Assembly (NCBI GenBank): GCA_046594915.1
Contig: JBKJRC010000006.1
Coordinates: 1 to 64,000, forward strand
Direction: 5' to 3'
Source of the DNA: Methylotenera_A sp046594915
GTDB lineage: Bacteria; Pseudomonadota; Gammaproteobacteria; Burkholderiales; Methylophilaceae
DNA length: 64,000 nt
Every line of letters starts with the position of its first letter. Position 1 is the first letter of the stretch. A program made the translations under genes and the position numbers. The notes under the pieces are model-generated. The model had not been told where the DNA came from, did no database searches, and worked only from the letters and a program-made list of their open reading frames with translations. Positions 41,863-51,356 of this stretch are shown here, piece after piece.

Positions 41863-43202
41863 AGCAAGATGATTTGAAACAACACGATGTAAAACAATTG
41901 CGTGTAGGGCTTTTAGGCATTGGTACCGTTGGTGGCGGCACTTACAATGTGTTAATACGCAACGCAGATGAAATTACACGCCGCACTGGCGTGGCAATCA
42001 ACGTACTGCAAGTAGCCGATAAAAATATTGACCACGCAAAAAAGATGACAGGTGGCAATACCCTGTTAAGTACCGATGCGTTTGCCATTGTGAATAATCC
42101 AGAAATTGATGTGGTGGTAGAGTTAATCGGTGGCTACACCTTAAGCAAAGAATTGGTATTAAAAGCCATTGCCAACGGTAAACACGTGGTGACTGCCAAC
42201 AAAGCCTTGATTGCCTTGCATGGCAATGAGATTTTTGCAGCAGCGCAGCAAGCGGGTGTGATTGTTGCATTCGAAGCGGCTGTCGCGGGCGGCATTCCAA
42301 TTATTAAAGCCTTACGCGAAGGGTTAGGCGCGAATCGGATTGAATGGGTGGCGGGAATTATTAACGGAACTACTAATTTTATACTCACCGAAATGCGCGA
42401 AAAAGGCTTGGCGTTTGCCGATGTGTTGAGCGAAGCACAACGTTTGGGTTATGCCGAAGCGGACCCGACATTTGACGTAGAAGGCATTGACGCCGCGCAT
42501 AAATTAACCATTATGGCGGCGATTGCATTTGGTATGCCGATGAAATTTGAGCAGGCTTACACCGAAGGCATCACCCAATTACAGCAAACCGATATTAAAT
42601 ATGCTGAAGAGCTTGGTTATCGTGTGAAACTGTTAGGCATTACTAAATGCACAGAAGCTGGCGTAGAACTTCGCGTGCATCCAACCCTGATTCCAGAAAA
42701 ACGCTTAGTGGCTAATGTGAATGGCGCAATGAACGCCGTGGTTGTGAAGGGCGATGCCGTCGGCCCAACCTTGTACTACGGCGCAGGTGCAGGTGCTGAG
42801 CCAACAGCCAGTGCAGTAGTGGCTGATTTGATGGATGTGGCGCGATTAAGTAGCGCGACCGCAGAACAACGTGTGCCTTATTTGGGTTTTCAAGCAGGTC
42901 AATTAAATGATTTGCCAATTTTGCCAATTTCGGCAATTAACAGCGCTTATTATTTACGCCTACGTGCCTCAGATAAACCAGGCGTGTTGGCGGGCGTGAC
43001 TAAAATATTAGCAGATCGCGATATCTCAATTGATGCCTTGCTGCAAAAAGAGCCAGCGGACAATGAAACCGAAGCGGATATAGTGATTCTAACGCACGTG
43101 ACAATGGAGGCAAATATGGATGCTGGTATTGCTGAAATTGAAGCGCTGCCAGCGATCGTGGGCAAATTAATCAAAATTCGTATGGAGTCACTGGCACGCT
43201 AG
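41859..43202 (+). CDS. hom: Homoserine dehydrogenase
   Basis: This enzyme reduces aspartate semialdehyde to homoserine, on the path to threonine and methionine. The 447-residue monofunctional protein has an NAD(P)-binding start (LRVGLLGIGTVGGGTYNVL), the substrate motif GIINGTTNFILTEM, YAEADPTFDVEGIDAAHK, and a C-terminal ACT domain (YYLRLRASDKPGVLAGV) for feedback control by threonine. The start is TTG at 41859, sharing TTGA with the alaA stop, with GGAG seven bases before. In many relatives thrC follows directly; here a three-gene exporter cassette intervenes. Confidence 0.96.
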   Translation: MKQDDLKQHDVKQLRVGLLGIGTVGGGTYNVLIRNADEITRRTGVAINVLQVADKNIDHAKKMTGGNTLLSTDAFAIVNNPEIDVVVELIGGYTLSKELVLKAIANGKHVVTANKALIALHGNEIFAAAQQAGVIVAFEAAVAGGIPIIKALREGLGANRIEWVAGIINGTTNFILTEMREKGLAFADVLSEAQRLGYAEADPTFDVEGIDAAHKLTIMAAIAFGMPMKFEQAYTEGITQLQQTDIKYAEELGYRVKLLGITKCTEAGVELRVHPTLIPEKRLVANVNGAMNAVVVKGDAVGPTLYYGAGAGAEPTASAVVADLMDVARLSSATAEQRVPYLGFQAGQLNDLPILPISAINSAYYLRLRASDKPGVLAGVTKILADRDISIDALLQKEPADNETEADIVILTHVTMEANMDAGIAEIEALPAIVGKLIKIRMESLAR

Positions 43203-43234
43203 ACCGTAACAGAGCAATGTAATGCTTTTCAGCT

Positions 43235-43254
43235 TTAGCATCCCGTCATGCTAA
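43235..43254. promoter_or_regulatory. Inverted repeat after hom
   Basis: TTAGCAT-CCCGTC-ATGCTAA (43235-43241 and 43248-43254) is a perfect 7-bp inverted repeat 50 bp before the ABC gene. There is no T-run, so it may be an operator rather than a terminator. Confidence 0.4.
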
Positions 43255-43303
43255 TTATATACTTTAAATCTAATCACTATTAATACTTAACGCTATATAT
43301 CAG

Positions 43304-44983
43304 ATGAAAAATTTACTTGCCCCAATTCGCCGTTTAATGACGTTTGAGCGTAAAGATTTAATTGTTATTTTATTGCTGATTTTAGCAATTGGTATACTCA
43401 ATTTGGCTACGCCATTAGCCGTGCAAACACTGGTTAACATTGTCACAATGGGTAACGTTGTCCAGCCTTTGGTAGTTGTCGGGTTTATATTGTTTGTTTT
43501 GTTACTGTTGTCAGGTCTGATTTACATTGTAGAGCTGATTATTGTTGAACATATTCAACGACGAGTATTTTCCAATAATGTGGATGAAATCACTAGGCAG
43601 ATACTTAAAATTGATTTGCGGGTTAGTGATGAGTTTTATCCAGCCGAATTAATGAACCGTTATTTCGAATTAAGCGTAGTACAAAAAACGCTACATAGTT
43701 TAATCACAGTTGGTTTAACGGCAGTATTGCATATGATTATTGGCAGCATCGTGCTGATTATCTATAGTTTTTATTTCACTACGATTGTATTGATGCTGAT
43801 GGTTGTGATTTGGTTTGTTCTGCGCGTGTTAGGACGCACTGCTACTAGTACTGCAGTTGCAGAGTCTTATGCAAAATATCATATGGGTGCATGGCTAGAG
43901 AATATTGCGAATAATTCCAACTTATTCAAATTCTCAGGAGGTGAAAACTATGCCATCAATGGGTCAAACAGCTTAACCGTGAAATATCTGCAATATCGTC
44001 ATGCGCATTTTTTAACGCTACTCAAACAAAACATCGTCGCGGTAGTTGTTTATGCACTTGCTGGAACGATTATGTTAGGAATTGGTGGCTGGCTGGTCAT
44101 GCAAGCACAAATTAATTTGGGACAATTTGTTGCTGCAGAGTTGATTATATTTACGGTTTTAGGCTCGTTTTCACACTTTATCAGACAGCTTTCCAACTAC
44201 TATGAAATAGTCGCAGGTTTGGATAAATTAGAAACCATTAAAACCATGCAAACAGAACCAACTGCCAAGCATATTTTTGATAAAAGCAACTCACTGGATA
44301 TTCAACTTAAAAATGTTAGTTTTCAATTTAATATCAGCAATCAACCCATTAAAAACTTCACGACGAATATTATAGCAGGCGAGAAGTTGGCGATATTGGC
44401 AGATGCTGGCAGGGGAAAAACCACGCTGGCGGAGTTGATCACTGGGCTTCGTCTGCCAACTGAAGGTCAAGTGATGATGAATGAAGTGGATTTACGTTTG
44501 TGTCATTTACCGAGTTTGCGCTACAAAATTAATTTATTACGTCGCATTGAAATTCAACAAGCCAGCATACTCGATAATCTTCAATTAAATAATGCTGACA
44601 TTACACTAAATGAAATCAATGCAATCCTAAAGCAGTTGGATTTACTTGACGTCGTATTGAGCTTTCCTGAAGGACTGGATACCGAATTAACCGTGATGGG
44701 AACACCGCTTTCGACAGTGCAGGTAAAACTGCTGATGATTGCACGCGGTGTTTTGCAAAATTCTAAGTTATTGATAATCGATGGATTGCTAGATGAAATT
44801 GATGCCATGTCGCTACAGCTTGTGAATCGCATTTTATTAAACCTTAAGGATACAACAGTTATTGTAATGACCCGCTCTCCCGAGATAGCGGAGTGTTTCC
44901 CTCGAACGATTGAATGGGATGATTTTAATCATGCAGTCGAACAACAAGATACCTTCACTAACAATAGGCCACCCCAAAGATAG
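43304..44983 (+). CDS. ABC exporter-like protein with a degenerate ATPase domain
   Basis: This 559-residue protein has the layout of a type I secretion or exporter ABC half-transporter: six probable membrane helices (about 15-290) and a C-terminal nucleotide-binding fold (about 330-540). Several motifs that are invariant in active ATPases are altered: Walker A reads ADAGRGKTT (366-374, first Gly lost), Q-loop Gln is Arg (near 413), the signature is LSTVQ (469-473, not LSGGQ), the Walker B Glu is Gly (IIDG, 491-494) and the H-loop His is Arg (MTRS, Arg524). No C39 peptidase domain is present. Sampled lines are only 25-35% G+C, below hom. It is followed by HlyD- and TolC-type genes. Confidence 0.85.
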   Translation: MKNLLAPIRRLMTFERKDLIVILLLILAIGILNLATPLAVQTLVNIVTMGNVVQPLVVVGFILFVLLLLSGLIYIVELIIVEHIQRRVFSNNVDEITRQILKIDLRVSDEFYPAELMNRYFELSVVQKTLHSLITVGLTAVLHMIIGSIVLIIYSFYFTTIVLMLMVVIWFVLRVLGRTATSTAVAESYAKYHMGAWLENIANNSNLFKFSGGENYAINGSNSLTVKYLQYRHAHFLTLLKQNIVAVVVYALAGTIMLGIGGWLVMQAQINLGQFVAAELIIFTVLGSFSHFIRQLSNYYEIVAGLDKLETIKTMQTEPTAKHIFDKSNSLDIQLKNVSFQFNISNQPIKNFTTNIIAGEKLAILADAGRGKTTLAELITGLRLPTEGQVMMNEVDLRLCHLPSLRYKINLLRRIEIQQASILDNLQLNNADITLNEINAILKQLDLLDVVLSFPEGLDTELTVMGTPLSTVQVKLLMIARGVLQNSKLLIIDGLLDEIDAMSLQLVNRILLNLKDTTVIVMTRSPEIAECFPRTIEWDDFNHAVEQQDTFTNNRPPQR

Positions 44984-44992
44984 TGCAAACTG

Positions 44993-46309
44993 ATGGTGAC
45001 AACTGAATTCAATCATACGAATGTGAAACAGGTGTTAATCAACACTCCTGCATACGTGCGCCGTTTGACACGAATGCTAGTATGGTCAATTATTATTTTG
45101 CCACTACTAATGCTATTTTTACCGTGGCTACAAAATATTCAAGGCACTGGCACGTTAACTGCGTTTCAGCCGACTGACCGCGTACAGACAATCAATGCGC
45201 CTATCGATGGTCTGATTTCGGAATGGCATATTGTAGAAGGTTCTAAAGTCAAGGCAGGGGATTTATTGCTTGAAATTCGAGATGTAGATCCTAATTTCAG
45301 TCAGCGTTTGCAAGAGCAATTGAACAATAATCGCGCGAAATCACAAGCAAAAAAAGACGAGCTTGCCTCATATGAAGCGCAAGTACAAAATTTTCAAACG
45401 GTACGCGACAGTCGTGTTGCGGCAGCCAATTTTAAACGCGATATGGCGCGGCAAAAAGTAGTGTCGGCTATACAAAGTATAGCTGCGGCAGAAGCGAGTT
45501 ATGAGGCGACTAGATTTCAGCTTGAACGCATGCAGCGTTTATTAAAAGATGGCCTAGTTTCTCAGCGTGACGAAGAGCTTGCAGAGCGCGACAATACGAT
45601 TGCCAGTCGTAATTTGGCCAGCAGTAAAGCAATACTCGACGCTGCTAAAGCAGAAGAAAGCTCAGCACTTGCCGAAGTTTCACAATATGGCGCAGATACG
45701 CAGGGTTCGATTCAAGCGGCTAAGGCCCAAATCAGCAAGTTAAGAAGTGAGTATGCTGAGATTTCTAATACGATTAATGAGGCACAAGTCAATGTGGCAA
45801 GGCAAAGTGCACAAATGGTGTATGCGCCAAATGATGGCGTTGTCTTTCGCGTCCCTGTCAATTCGCCATCGCAATTAGTGACAAAAGGTCAGGCACTGAT
45901 GACGATAGTGCCAGAAAACAATTCACGCGCAGTTATTTTACAAGTAGAAGGTCTAAACGCGCCGCTGATTGTTCCGGGAAGCCAAGTGCGCTTGCAATTT
46001 GAAGGCTGGCCTGTTGTGCAAGTATCTGGCTGGCCAAAGGTGTCATATGGTACTTTTGCGGGCAAAGTCAGTTTTGTTGATCCGGCAGATTCCGGTGATG
46101 GACGTTTCAGGGTGATGGTGGTGCCAGATGAAACTGAGCAAAAATGGCCAAGCGACCGCTTTTTGAGACAGGGCAGTGCGGTTAAAGGTTGGATTCTACT
46201 CGATGAAGTATCTATCGGGTATGAAATTTGGCGTGTTCTGAATGGCTTTCCACCCCAATTAGTGGCCGCTGAGACCAGCACGGACGAGACGAAAAATGCA
46301 GCGCCTTAA
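44993..46309 (+). CDS. HlyD-family periplasmic adaptor protein
   Basis: This 438-residue membrane fusion protein would link an inner-membrane exporter with an outer-membrane channel. It has one N-terminal membrane helix (LVWSIIILPLLMLFLPWL, about residues 30-47), a lipoyl-like half (NAPIDGLISEWHIVEGSKVKAG), a long coiled coil (about 95-250), the second lipoyl half (YAPNDGVVFRVPVNSP) and a beta-barrel end (VRLQFEGWPVV). It starts 9 bp after the ABC gene stop and overlaps the next gene by 14 bp, so the three form one operon. Confidence 0.92.
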   Translation: MVTTEFNHTNVKQVLINTPAYVRRLTRMLVWSIIILPLLMLFLPWLQNIQGTGTLTAFQPTDRVQTINAPIDGLISEWHIVEGSKVKAGDLLLEIRDVDPNFSQRLQEQLNNNRAKSQAKKDELASYEAQVQNFQTVRDSRVAAANFKRDMARQKVVSAIQSIAAAEASYEATRFQLERMQRLLKDGLVSQRDEELAERDNTIASRNLASSKAILDAAKAEESSALAEVSQYGADTQGSIQAAKAQISKLRSEYAEISNTINEAQVNVARQSAQMVYAPNDGVVFRVPVNSPSQLVTKGQALMTIVPENNSRAVILQVEGLNAPLIVPGSQVRLQFEGWPVVQVSGWPKVSYGTFAGKVSFVDPADSGDGRFRVMVVPDETEQKWPSDRFLRQGSAVKGWILLDEVSIGYEIWRVLNGFPPQLVAAETSTDETKNAAP

Positions 46310-48242
46310 ACTGGCAAACTATCATTATGCGGATGATTTTGCTTGCTATTTGAATCACTTTTCCCCGCTTAACTACTTATTTTTACCGATATTTTTGTTG
46401 GCATCGCAGCTGATATTTACTATGCCTTTTGCGCATGCAGGTGTTTCTCAAACTACCGTTGATAAGACTGCCGCAGATAAGACTAACCCAAGCGCTGTCA
46501 ATCCTGATGCGGATAACCAAACGCCAACCAGCTTGGATGGCAAAGTAAAACAAAGGTTGAAGCAGCTTGAGTTTTTAAATTTGGATGCTTCTGACCAGTC
46601 GAAAGGCATTAGTGTTGAGCAAGCCACTGAACGTATGGATTCTCAACGCAAAGCGCTGGACTTAACACTCGATTCTGCCTTAATTTTAAATGGGTTAAGT
46701 GGTATCAATAACCAACTTTCCGCAGAGCGCATGGCGCAAGAAGAGTCATTGCAAGATAAAACACAGGGCATTAAACTAAGCTTGGCAGAGATTCGCGCCA
46801 AAGCTTTAATTCATAATCTATCGCTAAAAATTGCCAATATGGACCCGTTAATTGCGCGCACGCAATTAGATGAAGAGCGCGCAAAATTTGACCGGATTAT
46901 TTTCGCCAATTTAAAATATGGTGATAAAGATTTGCCGGCGATAAGTGGCGATAATGTGAAATTTACCTCGGATAATCCTGCTTTGGATGATGCCTTGGTT
47001 AAATTCACTAAAACGCCTATTCAAACAAAATCTGTTTATGGCGATATTGGCATTGCGATTCCATTGCGCACAGGCGGTACGATTACCATTGCCGCACCTT
47101 TTGAAAATCTGGATAAACAAGGTGATTTTAATTCAGATGAGTATCGTACAGGGCTCAAATTCTCAATCAGTCAACCTTTATTACGTGATGCCGGCACTGC
47201 GGTAAATGAGGCTTCCATTCAAATAGCCAGTGTAAACGAGCAAGCCACGCTAGCCACTACACGCTTACAATCCATTCGCATTATTGCGATGATAGACAAA
47301 GCTTATTGGGCATTGAATCAAGCTTGGACCGAGCTGGAAATCAGGCAGCAGCAATTTGAATATGCGACGCAAAATTTAATTATGGTGCGTAAACGTGTGC
47401 AGGAAGGATTAACGGCCGCGATTGAAATTAATCGCGCCGAAATTGGGGTTAATGACAGGTTGGAACAACTCATTATTGCCAAAACCAATTTAAATCTGGC
47501 GCAAAGACAGTTGAAATTTTATTTGAACGACCCACAATATCCGTTAGCAAATGAAACGAATTTTATTACTACTACCGTGCCCGATTTGTTTAATTACCAA
47601 TTCAATCGCGACGATTTAGTTAAAAATGCACAGTCGAATCGTCTAGATTTATTAGAGACTGAATTAAGGTTAAGTGAAGACTTATTGAGAATTGCAGTGC
47701 TGGAAAATCAGACTCTACCCTTGTTTTCGCTCGATTATGCCTATGGTGCGTTATCCGATTCTGAATCGTCATTTGGTCGTGCGTACAATAGCTTAAATCG
47801 ATTTGATTACAACGAGTGGTATATTGGGTTGCGTTTTGAGCTGCCAGTCACTAACGAAGCGCGTCGAGCCAGACTCAGCCGAGCGGTTCAGCAGCGCTTG
47901 CAGCGGTTATCGACAAAAGAGTTACAAGAACTGACTATACAGCGTGAAATTTATGATGTGCTGGATAGATTGGAGCAAAATTGGCAACGTATTGTAACGA
48001 CTAAACAGCAAGTTGTTGTAGCTGGCATCAATTACGAAGCAGAGTTAAAGCAGTTTAAAGAAGGTCTACGTACAATGACAGAGGTTTTAGAAGCACTGAC
48101 GAGACTAGGGGATGCACAAGTGCGGGAAATTGATGCAATCACAGATTATCAGGCTTCTCAGATTGATTTGGCTTTCTCAACAGGCACCTTGCTTGGATAT
48201 AGTCGCGTTAATTTTGACCGTCTTAATTTTCCGGCACACTAA
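46296..48242 (+). CDS. TolC-family outer membrane efflux protein
   Basis: This 648-residue outer-membrane channel protein has a signal peptide (LNYLFLPIFLLASQLIFTMP, cleavage after AHA near residue 48). A charged, polar N-terminal region of over 100 residues follows. The OEP repeats contain SLAEIRAKALIHNLSLKIAN, LKFSISQPLLRDAGTAVNEA, LDLLETELRLSEDLLRIAV and ELPVTNEARRARLSRAVQQR. It is longer than E. coli TolC because of the N-terminal extension. It overlaps the HlyD gene end by 14 bp. With the two preceding genes it completes a tripartite exporter whose cargo is unknown. Confidence 0.88.
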   Translation: MQRLKLANYHYADDFACYLNHFSPLNYLFLPIFLLASQLIFTMPFAHAGVSQTTVDKTAADKTNPSAVNPDADNQTPTSLDGKVKQRLKQLEFLNLDASDQSKGISVEQATERMDSQRKALDLTLDSALILNGLSGINNQLSAERMAQEESLQDKTQGIKLSLAEIRAKALIHNLSLKIANMDPLIARTQLDEERAKFDRIIFANLKYGDKDLPAISGDNVKFTSDNPALDDALVKFTKTPIQTKSVYGDIGIAIPLRTGGTITIAAPFENLDKQGDFNSDEYRTGLKFSISQPLLRDAGTAVNEASIQIASVNEQATLATTRLQSIRIIAMIDKAYWALNQAWTELEIRQQQFEYATQNLIMVRKRVQEGLTAAIEINRAEIGVNDRLEQLIIAKTNLNLAQRQLKFYLNDPQYPLANETNFITTTVPDLFNYQFNRDDLVKNAQSNRLDLLETELRLSEDLLRIAVLENQTLPLFSLDYAYGALSDSESSFGRAYNSLNRFDYNEWYIGLRFELPVTNEARRARLSRAVQQRLQRLSTKELQELTIQREIYDVLDRLEQNWQRIVTTKQQVVVAGINYEAELKQFKEGLRTMTEVLEALTRLGDAQVREIDAITDYQASQIDLAFSTGTLLGYSRVNFDRLNFPAH

Positions 48243-48265
48243 CATTCAATTTAGCATTCAATTTA
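48243..48265 (+). repeat. 11-bp tandem repeat before thrC
   Basis: CATTCAATTTA occurs at 48243-48253 and 48255-48265, period 12, immediately after the TolC-type gene. Confidence 0.85.
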
Positions 48266-48298
48266 TAATACACATTCATTTTTAAACGTATTCATGCA

Positions 48299-49720
48299 AT
48301 GAAATATATTTCTACACGGGGGCAATCGCCTGCTGCAAGTTTCAGCGAAATTCTTTTAGGTGGTTTAGCGCCTGATGGCGGTTTGTATCTGCCAGAAACC
48401 TATCCACAATTTAGCGATGCCGATTTAAGCGCAATGCGCGACATGAACTATGCCGATTTAGCGTTTGCGATTTTGAGCCGCCTCATTGACGACATTCCCA
48501 CCGCTGATTTAAAAGCGATTATTGATAAAACGTATCGCGCAGATGTTTACAGCTTTGTACGGCCAGGGCAAAACGCGACTGATATTACGCCAACCGTTAA
48601 GCTAGAACATAATTTGTATTTATTAAGCCTTTCTAACGGACCGACCTTGGCGTTTAAAGACATGGCGATGCAATTGTTGGGCAATCTGTTTGAATATGTA
48701 TTGGCAAAAAAAGGTGAAACGACCAATATTTTGGGTGCCACCTCTGGCGACACAGGTTCTGCGGCCGAGTATGCCATGCGCAGCAAAAAAGGCGTGCGCG
48801 TATTTATGCTGTCACCACACAAAAAAATGAGCCGCTTTCAAACCGCGCAGATGTTCAGTTTGCAGGATGAAAACATCTTTAATATTGCGGTAAATGGCGT
48901 ATTTGACGACTGTCAGGATATCGTCAAAGCGGTTTCAAACGATGCGGCTTTTAAATCGAAATATAAAATCGGCGCAGTCAACTCGATTAACTGGGGACGC
49001 ATCGTTGCGCAGGTTGTGTATTACTTCAAGGGCTATTTTGCGGTAACAGAAAACAATCGCCAGAAAGTGGATTTTGCTGTGCCAAGCGGTAATTTTGGCA
49101 ACGTTTGTGCTGGTCATATTGCGCGTATGATGGGTTTGCCAATTGATAAGCTAGTGGTTGCCACTAACGAGAATGACGTATTGGATGAGTTTTTTAAAAC
49201 AGGCATTTATCGTCCGCGCGGTTCCGCCAATACTTATCAAACCTCTAGTCCATCCATGGATATCAGCAAAGCCTCAAATTTTGAGCGTTTTGTATTTGAT
49301 TTAGTGGGCCGTGATAGCGCCAAAGTGCGTGAATTATGGGCTAGTGTCGATAAAGGCGGCGCGTTTGACATCAAGCATTTAATGTCAACGTTAACTGATT
49401 ATGGCTTTGTTTCTGGCAGCAGCAATCACAGCAATCGTATGCTAACAATTCGTGAAACCAAAGCCAAATATGGCGTGGTGATTGATACGCACACAGCGGA
49501 TGGACTTAAAGTGGCTTTAGAATACAGACAAGAAAATACGCCAATGGTCGTTTTAGAAACCGCGTTAGCCGCTAAATTTGAAGAGGCGCTGGTGGAAGCG
49601 TTGGGCGAAGTGCCGCTACGGCCAGATAGCTTAAAAGGCATTGAGCAATTACCGCAGAAATTTACTGTGATGGATGCCGATTTAGCTGCAATTAAAGATT
49701 TTATAGTCAACAATACCTAA
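48299..49720 (+). CDS. thrC: Threonine synthase
   Basis: This PLP enzyme converts O-phosphohomoserine to threonine. The 473-residue form is the long bacterial type beginning MKYISTRGQSPAASFSEILL. The PLP-lysine motif is NGPTLAFKDMAMQLLG and the phosphate cup is GATSGDTGSAAEYAM. It completes the threonine branch begun by hom, from which it is separated by the exporter cassette. thyA begins 5 bp after the stop, so it may be co-transcribed with thyA. Confidence 0.96.
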   Translation: MKYISTRGQSPAASFSEILLGGLAPDGGLYLPETYPQFSDADLSAMRDMNYADLAFAILSRLIDDIPTADLKAIIDKTYRADVYSFVRPGQNATDITPTVKLEHNLYLLSLSNGPTLAFKDMAMQLLGNLFEYVLAKKGETTNILGATSGDTGSAAEYAMRSKKGVRVFMLSPHKKMSRFQTAQMFSLQDENIFNIAVNGVFDDCQDIVKAVSNDAAFKSKYKIGAVNSINWGRIVAQVVYYFKGYFAVTENNRQKVDFAVPSGNFGNVCAGHIARMMGLPIDKLVVATNENDVLDEFFKTGIYRPRGSANTYQTSSPSMDISKASNFERFVFDLVGRDSAKVRELWASVDKGGAFDIKHLMSTLTDYGFVSGSSNHSNRMLTIRETKAKYGVVIDTHTADGLKVALEYRQENTPMVVLETALAAKFEEALVEALGEVPLRPDSLKGIEQLPQKFTVMDADLAAIKDFIVNNT

Positions 49721-49725
49721 AGTTT

Positions 49726-50520
49726 ATGAAACAATATATAGATCTTTTGCAGCATGTATTAACGCACGGCAACGCTAAAACAGACCGCACTGGTACTGGC
49801 ACGACGTCTGTATTTGGTTACCAGATGCGCTTTGATTTAAATGCAGGATTCCCCTTACTCACCACCAAAAAAGTGCATTTAAAATCGATTATTCATGAGC
49901 TGCTGTGGTTTTTGCAAGGCTCAACCAATATTGCGTATTTAAAAGAAAATGGCGTGCGCATTTGGGATGAGTGGGCGGATGAAAAGGGTAATTTAGGCCC
50001 AGTTTATGGTTATCAGTGGCGTAATTGGCCCAAACCAGATGGCACGCATATTGATCAAATTACGCAAGTGATTGATGCCATTAAGAAAACGCCTGATTCA
50101 CGTCGTTTAATTGTTTCAGCCTGGAATGTCGCGGATGTAGATCAGATGAAACTGCCGCCATGTCATGCTTTTTTTCAGTTTTATGTAGCGGATGGTAAAT
50201 TGTCCTGTCAGCTTTATCAAAGAAGCGCCGATATCTTTCTGGGCGTACCGTTTAATATTGCTTCTTATGCGCTGTTAACCATGATGGTGGCGCAAGTGTG
50301 CAACTTAAAATTAGGTGATTTTGTGCATACTTTAGGCGACGCACATATTTATACCAATCACATGGCGCAAGTGCAAGAACAGTTATCGCGCGCGCCAAAA
50401 CCATTGCCGCAGATGCGCATAAATTCTGAAGTTAACGATATTTTTACATTTAAATTTGAAGATTTCACGTTAGAAAACTACGATCCGCATCCTGCCATTC
50501 AGGCAAAAGTCGCTGTTTAA
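49726..50520 (+). CDS. thyA: Thymidylate synthase
   Basis: ThyA methylates dUMP to dTMP, using methylene-tetrahydrofolate and producing dihydrofolate. The 264-residue length is that of E. coli ThyA. Key stretches are DRTGTGTTSVFGYQMRFDL, the nucleophile motif LPPCHAFFQFYVADGKLSC, and LYQRSADIFLGVPFNIASYA. Its product dihydrofolate is recycled by FolA encoded about 840 bp downstream, with a PepSY gene between. The stop overlaps a TTAACACTT word also seen in other gaps. Confidence 0.97.
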   Translation: MKQYIDLLQHVLTHGNAKTDRTGTGTTSVFGYQMRFDLNAGFPLLTTKKVHLKSIIHELLWFLQGSTNIAYLKENGVRIWDEWADEKGNLGPVYGYQWRNWPKPDGTHIDQITQVIDAIKKTPDSRRLIVSAWNVADVDQMKLPPCHAFFQFYVADGKLSCQLYQRSADIFLGVPFNIASYALLTMMVAQVCNLKLGDFVHTLGDAHIYTNHMAQVQEQLSRAPKPLPQMRINSEVNDIFTFKFEDFTLENYDPHPAIQAKVAV

Positions 50521-50697
50521 CACTTTAATTTCAAATCTGGTTTTATTCAGCCAGCAGTTGGTTATATAAAACCAAAAATGTAACAATTGTGTAATGAATC
50601 AACTACCTACGAATTTTTTGGTACAATTCTCGTTGATTACCTGATGAAGCTATCTTAAATAGTTTTTCATTTATTTAAATAAAAATTGGAGATTACT

Positions 50698-51225
50698 ATG
50701 TTTCGTTTAACGATTGGCACTAGTTTGGTGGCGATGGCGTTTTTAGCAAATACAGCCATTGCTGGACATAAAAGCATTAAGCCACACAAAGCGGATAGCT
50801 TAGGTAAATGCGTTAAGGCAGCATTGTCGGTGCATGAAGGCAAAATTGTGAAGATGGAAATGAAGTCGGAAAATAAAAAACCATTTTATGAGTTTGATAT
50901 TGAATCGGCCGACGGCACTGCTTGGGATATTGAATGTGATGCGCAAACTGGCAAAGTGACAGAAGTGGAGCAAGAAGTAAAATTGGATGAGGCTAAATTT
51001 AAAGCGCTGGTAAAAGTGACAGAGGCCGATGCCAAAGCGACTGCGTTGGCGGCACATCCAGGCAAAATTGTAGAAACAGAATATGAACTGGAGCCGGATG
51101 GCAAAGCGTCGTACGAGTTTGATATTTTAGAAGCGGATAATGAAGAAATTAAAGTGGAAGTGGATGCAACGACTGGTAAGATTGTTGAGCGCAGCTATGA
51201 AGTCTATCAAATTGGTCATGAGTGA
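50698..51225 (+). CDS. Exported protein with two PepSY domains
   Basis: The start at 50698 is supported by GGAG eight bases upstream and gives a signal peptide (MFRLTIGTSLVAMAFLANTA, cleavage after AIA). The mature protein of about 150 residues holds two PepSY-like units (ALSVHEGKIVKMEMKSENKK and ALAAHPGKIVETEYELEPDG, each followed by YEFDI and a DA-TGK turn). PepSY domains often inhibit peptidases or sense ligands in the cell envelope. The protein is strongly acidic. A terminator follows it. Its role is unknown. Confidence 0.85.
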   Translation: MFRLTIGTSLVAMAFLANTAIAGHKSIKPHKADSLGKCVKAALSVHEGKIVKMEMKSENKKPFYEFDIESADGTAWDIECDAQTGKVTEVEQEVKLDEAKFKALVKVTEADAKATALAAHPGKIVETEYELEPDGKASYEFDILEADNEEIKVEVDATTGKIVERSYEVYQIGHE

Positions 51226-51284
51226 TATTGCAAGAGTAAGATTAAAATTTAGCTAAAAAATAGTGTTAACTTACTATATTTAAT

Positions 51285-51315
51285 AAAAACACCCCACTCG
51301 AAAAGGGGTGTTTTT
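51285..51315 (+). terminator. Rho-independent terminator after the PepSY gene
   Basis: Perfect 11-bp stem AAAAACACCCC/GGGGTGTTTTT (51285-51295 and 51305-51315) with a 9-nt loop, ending in five T. It separates the PepSY gene from folA. Confidence 0.92.
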
Positions 51316-51343
51316 ATTTATGTGGACGTAGGGAGCATACACG

Positions 51344-51349
51344 TATAAT
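51344..51349 (+). promoter_or_regulatory. -10 box close to the folA start
   Basis: A perfect TATAAT ends only seven bases before the folA ATG at 51357, which would put initiation at or next to the start codon. The -35 region is poor (TGTGGA). Confidence 0.5.
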
Positions 51350-51356
51350 TATAGCC

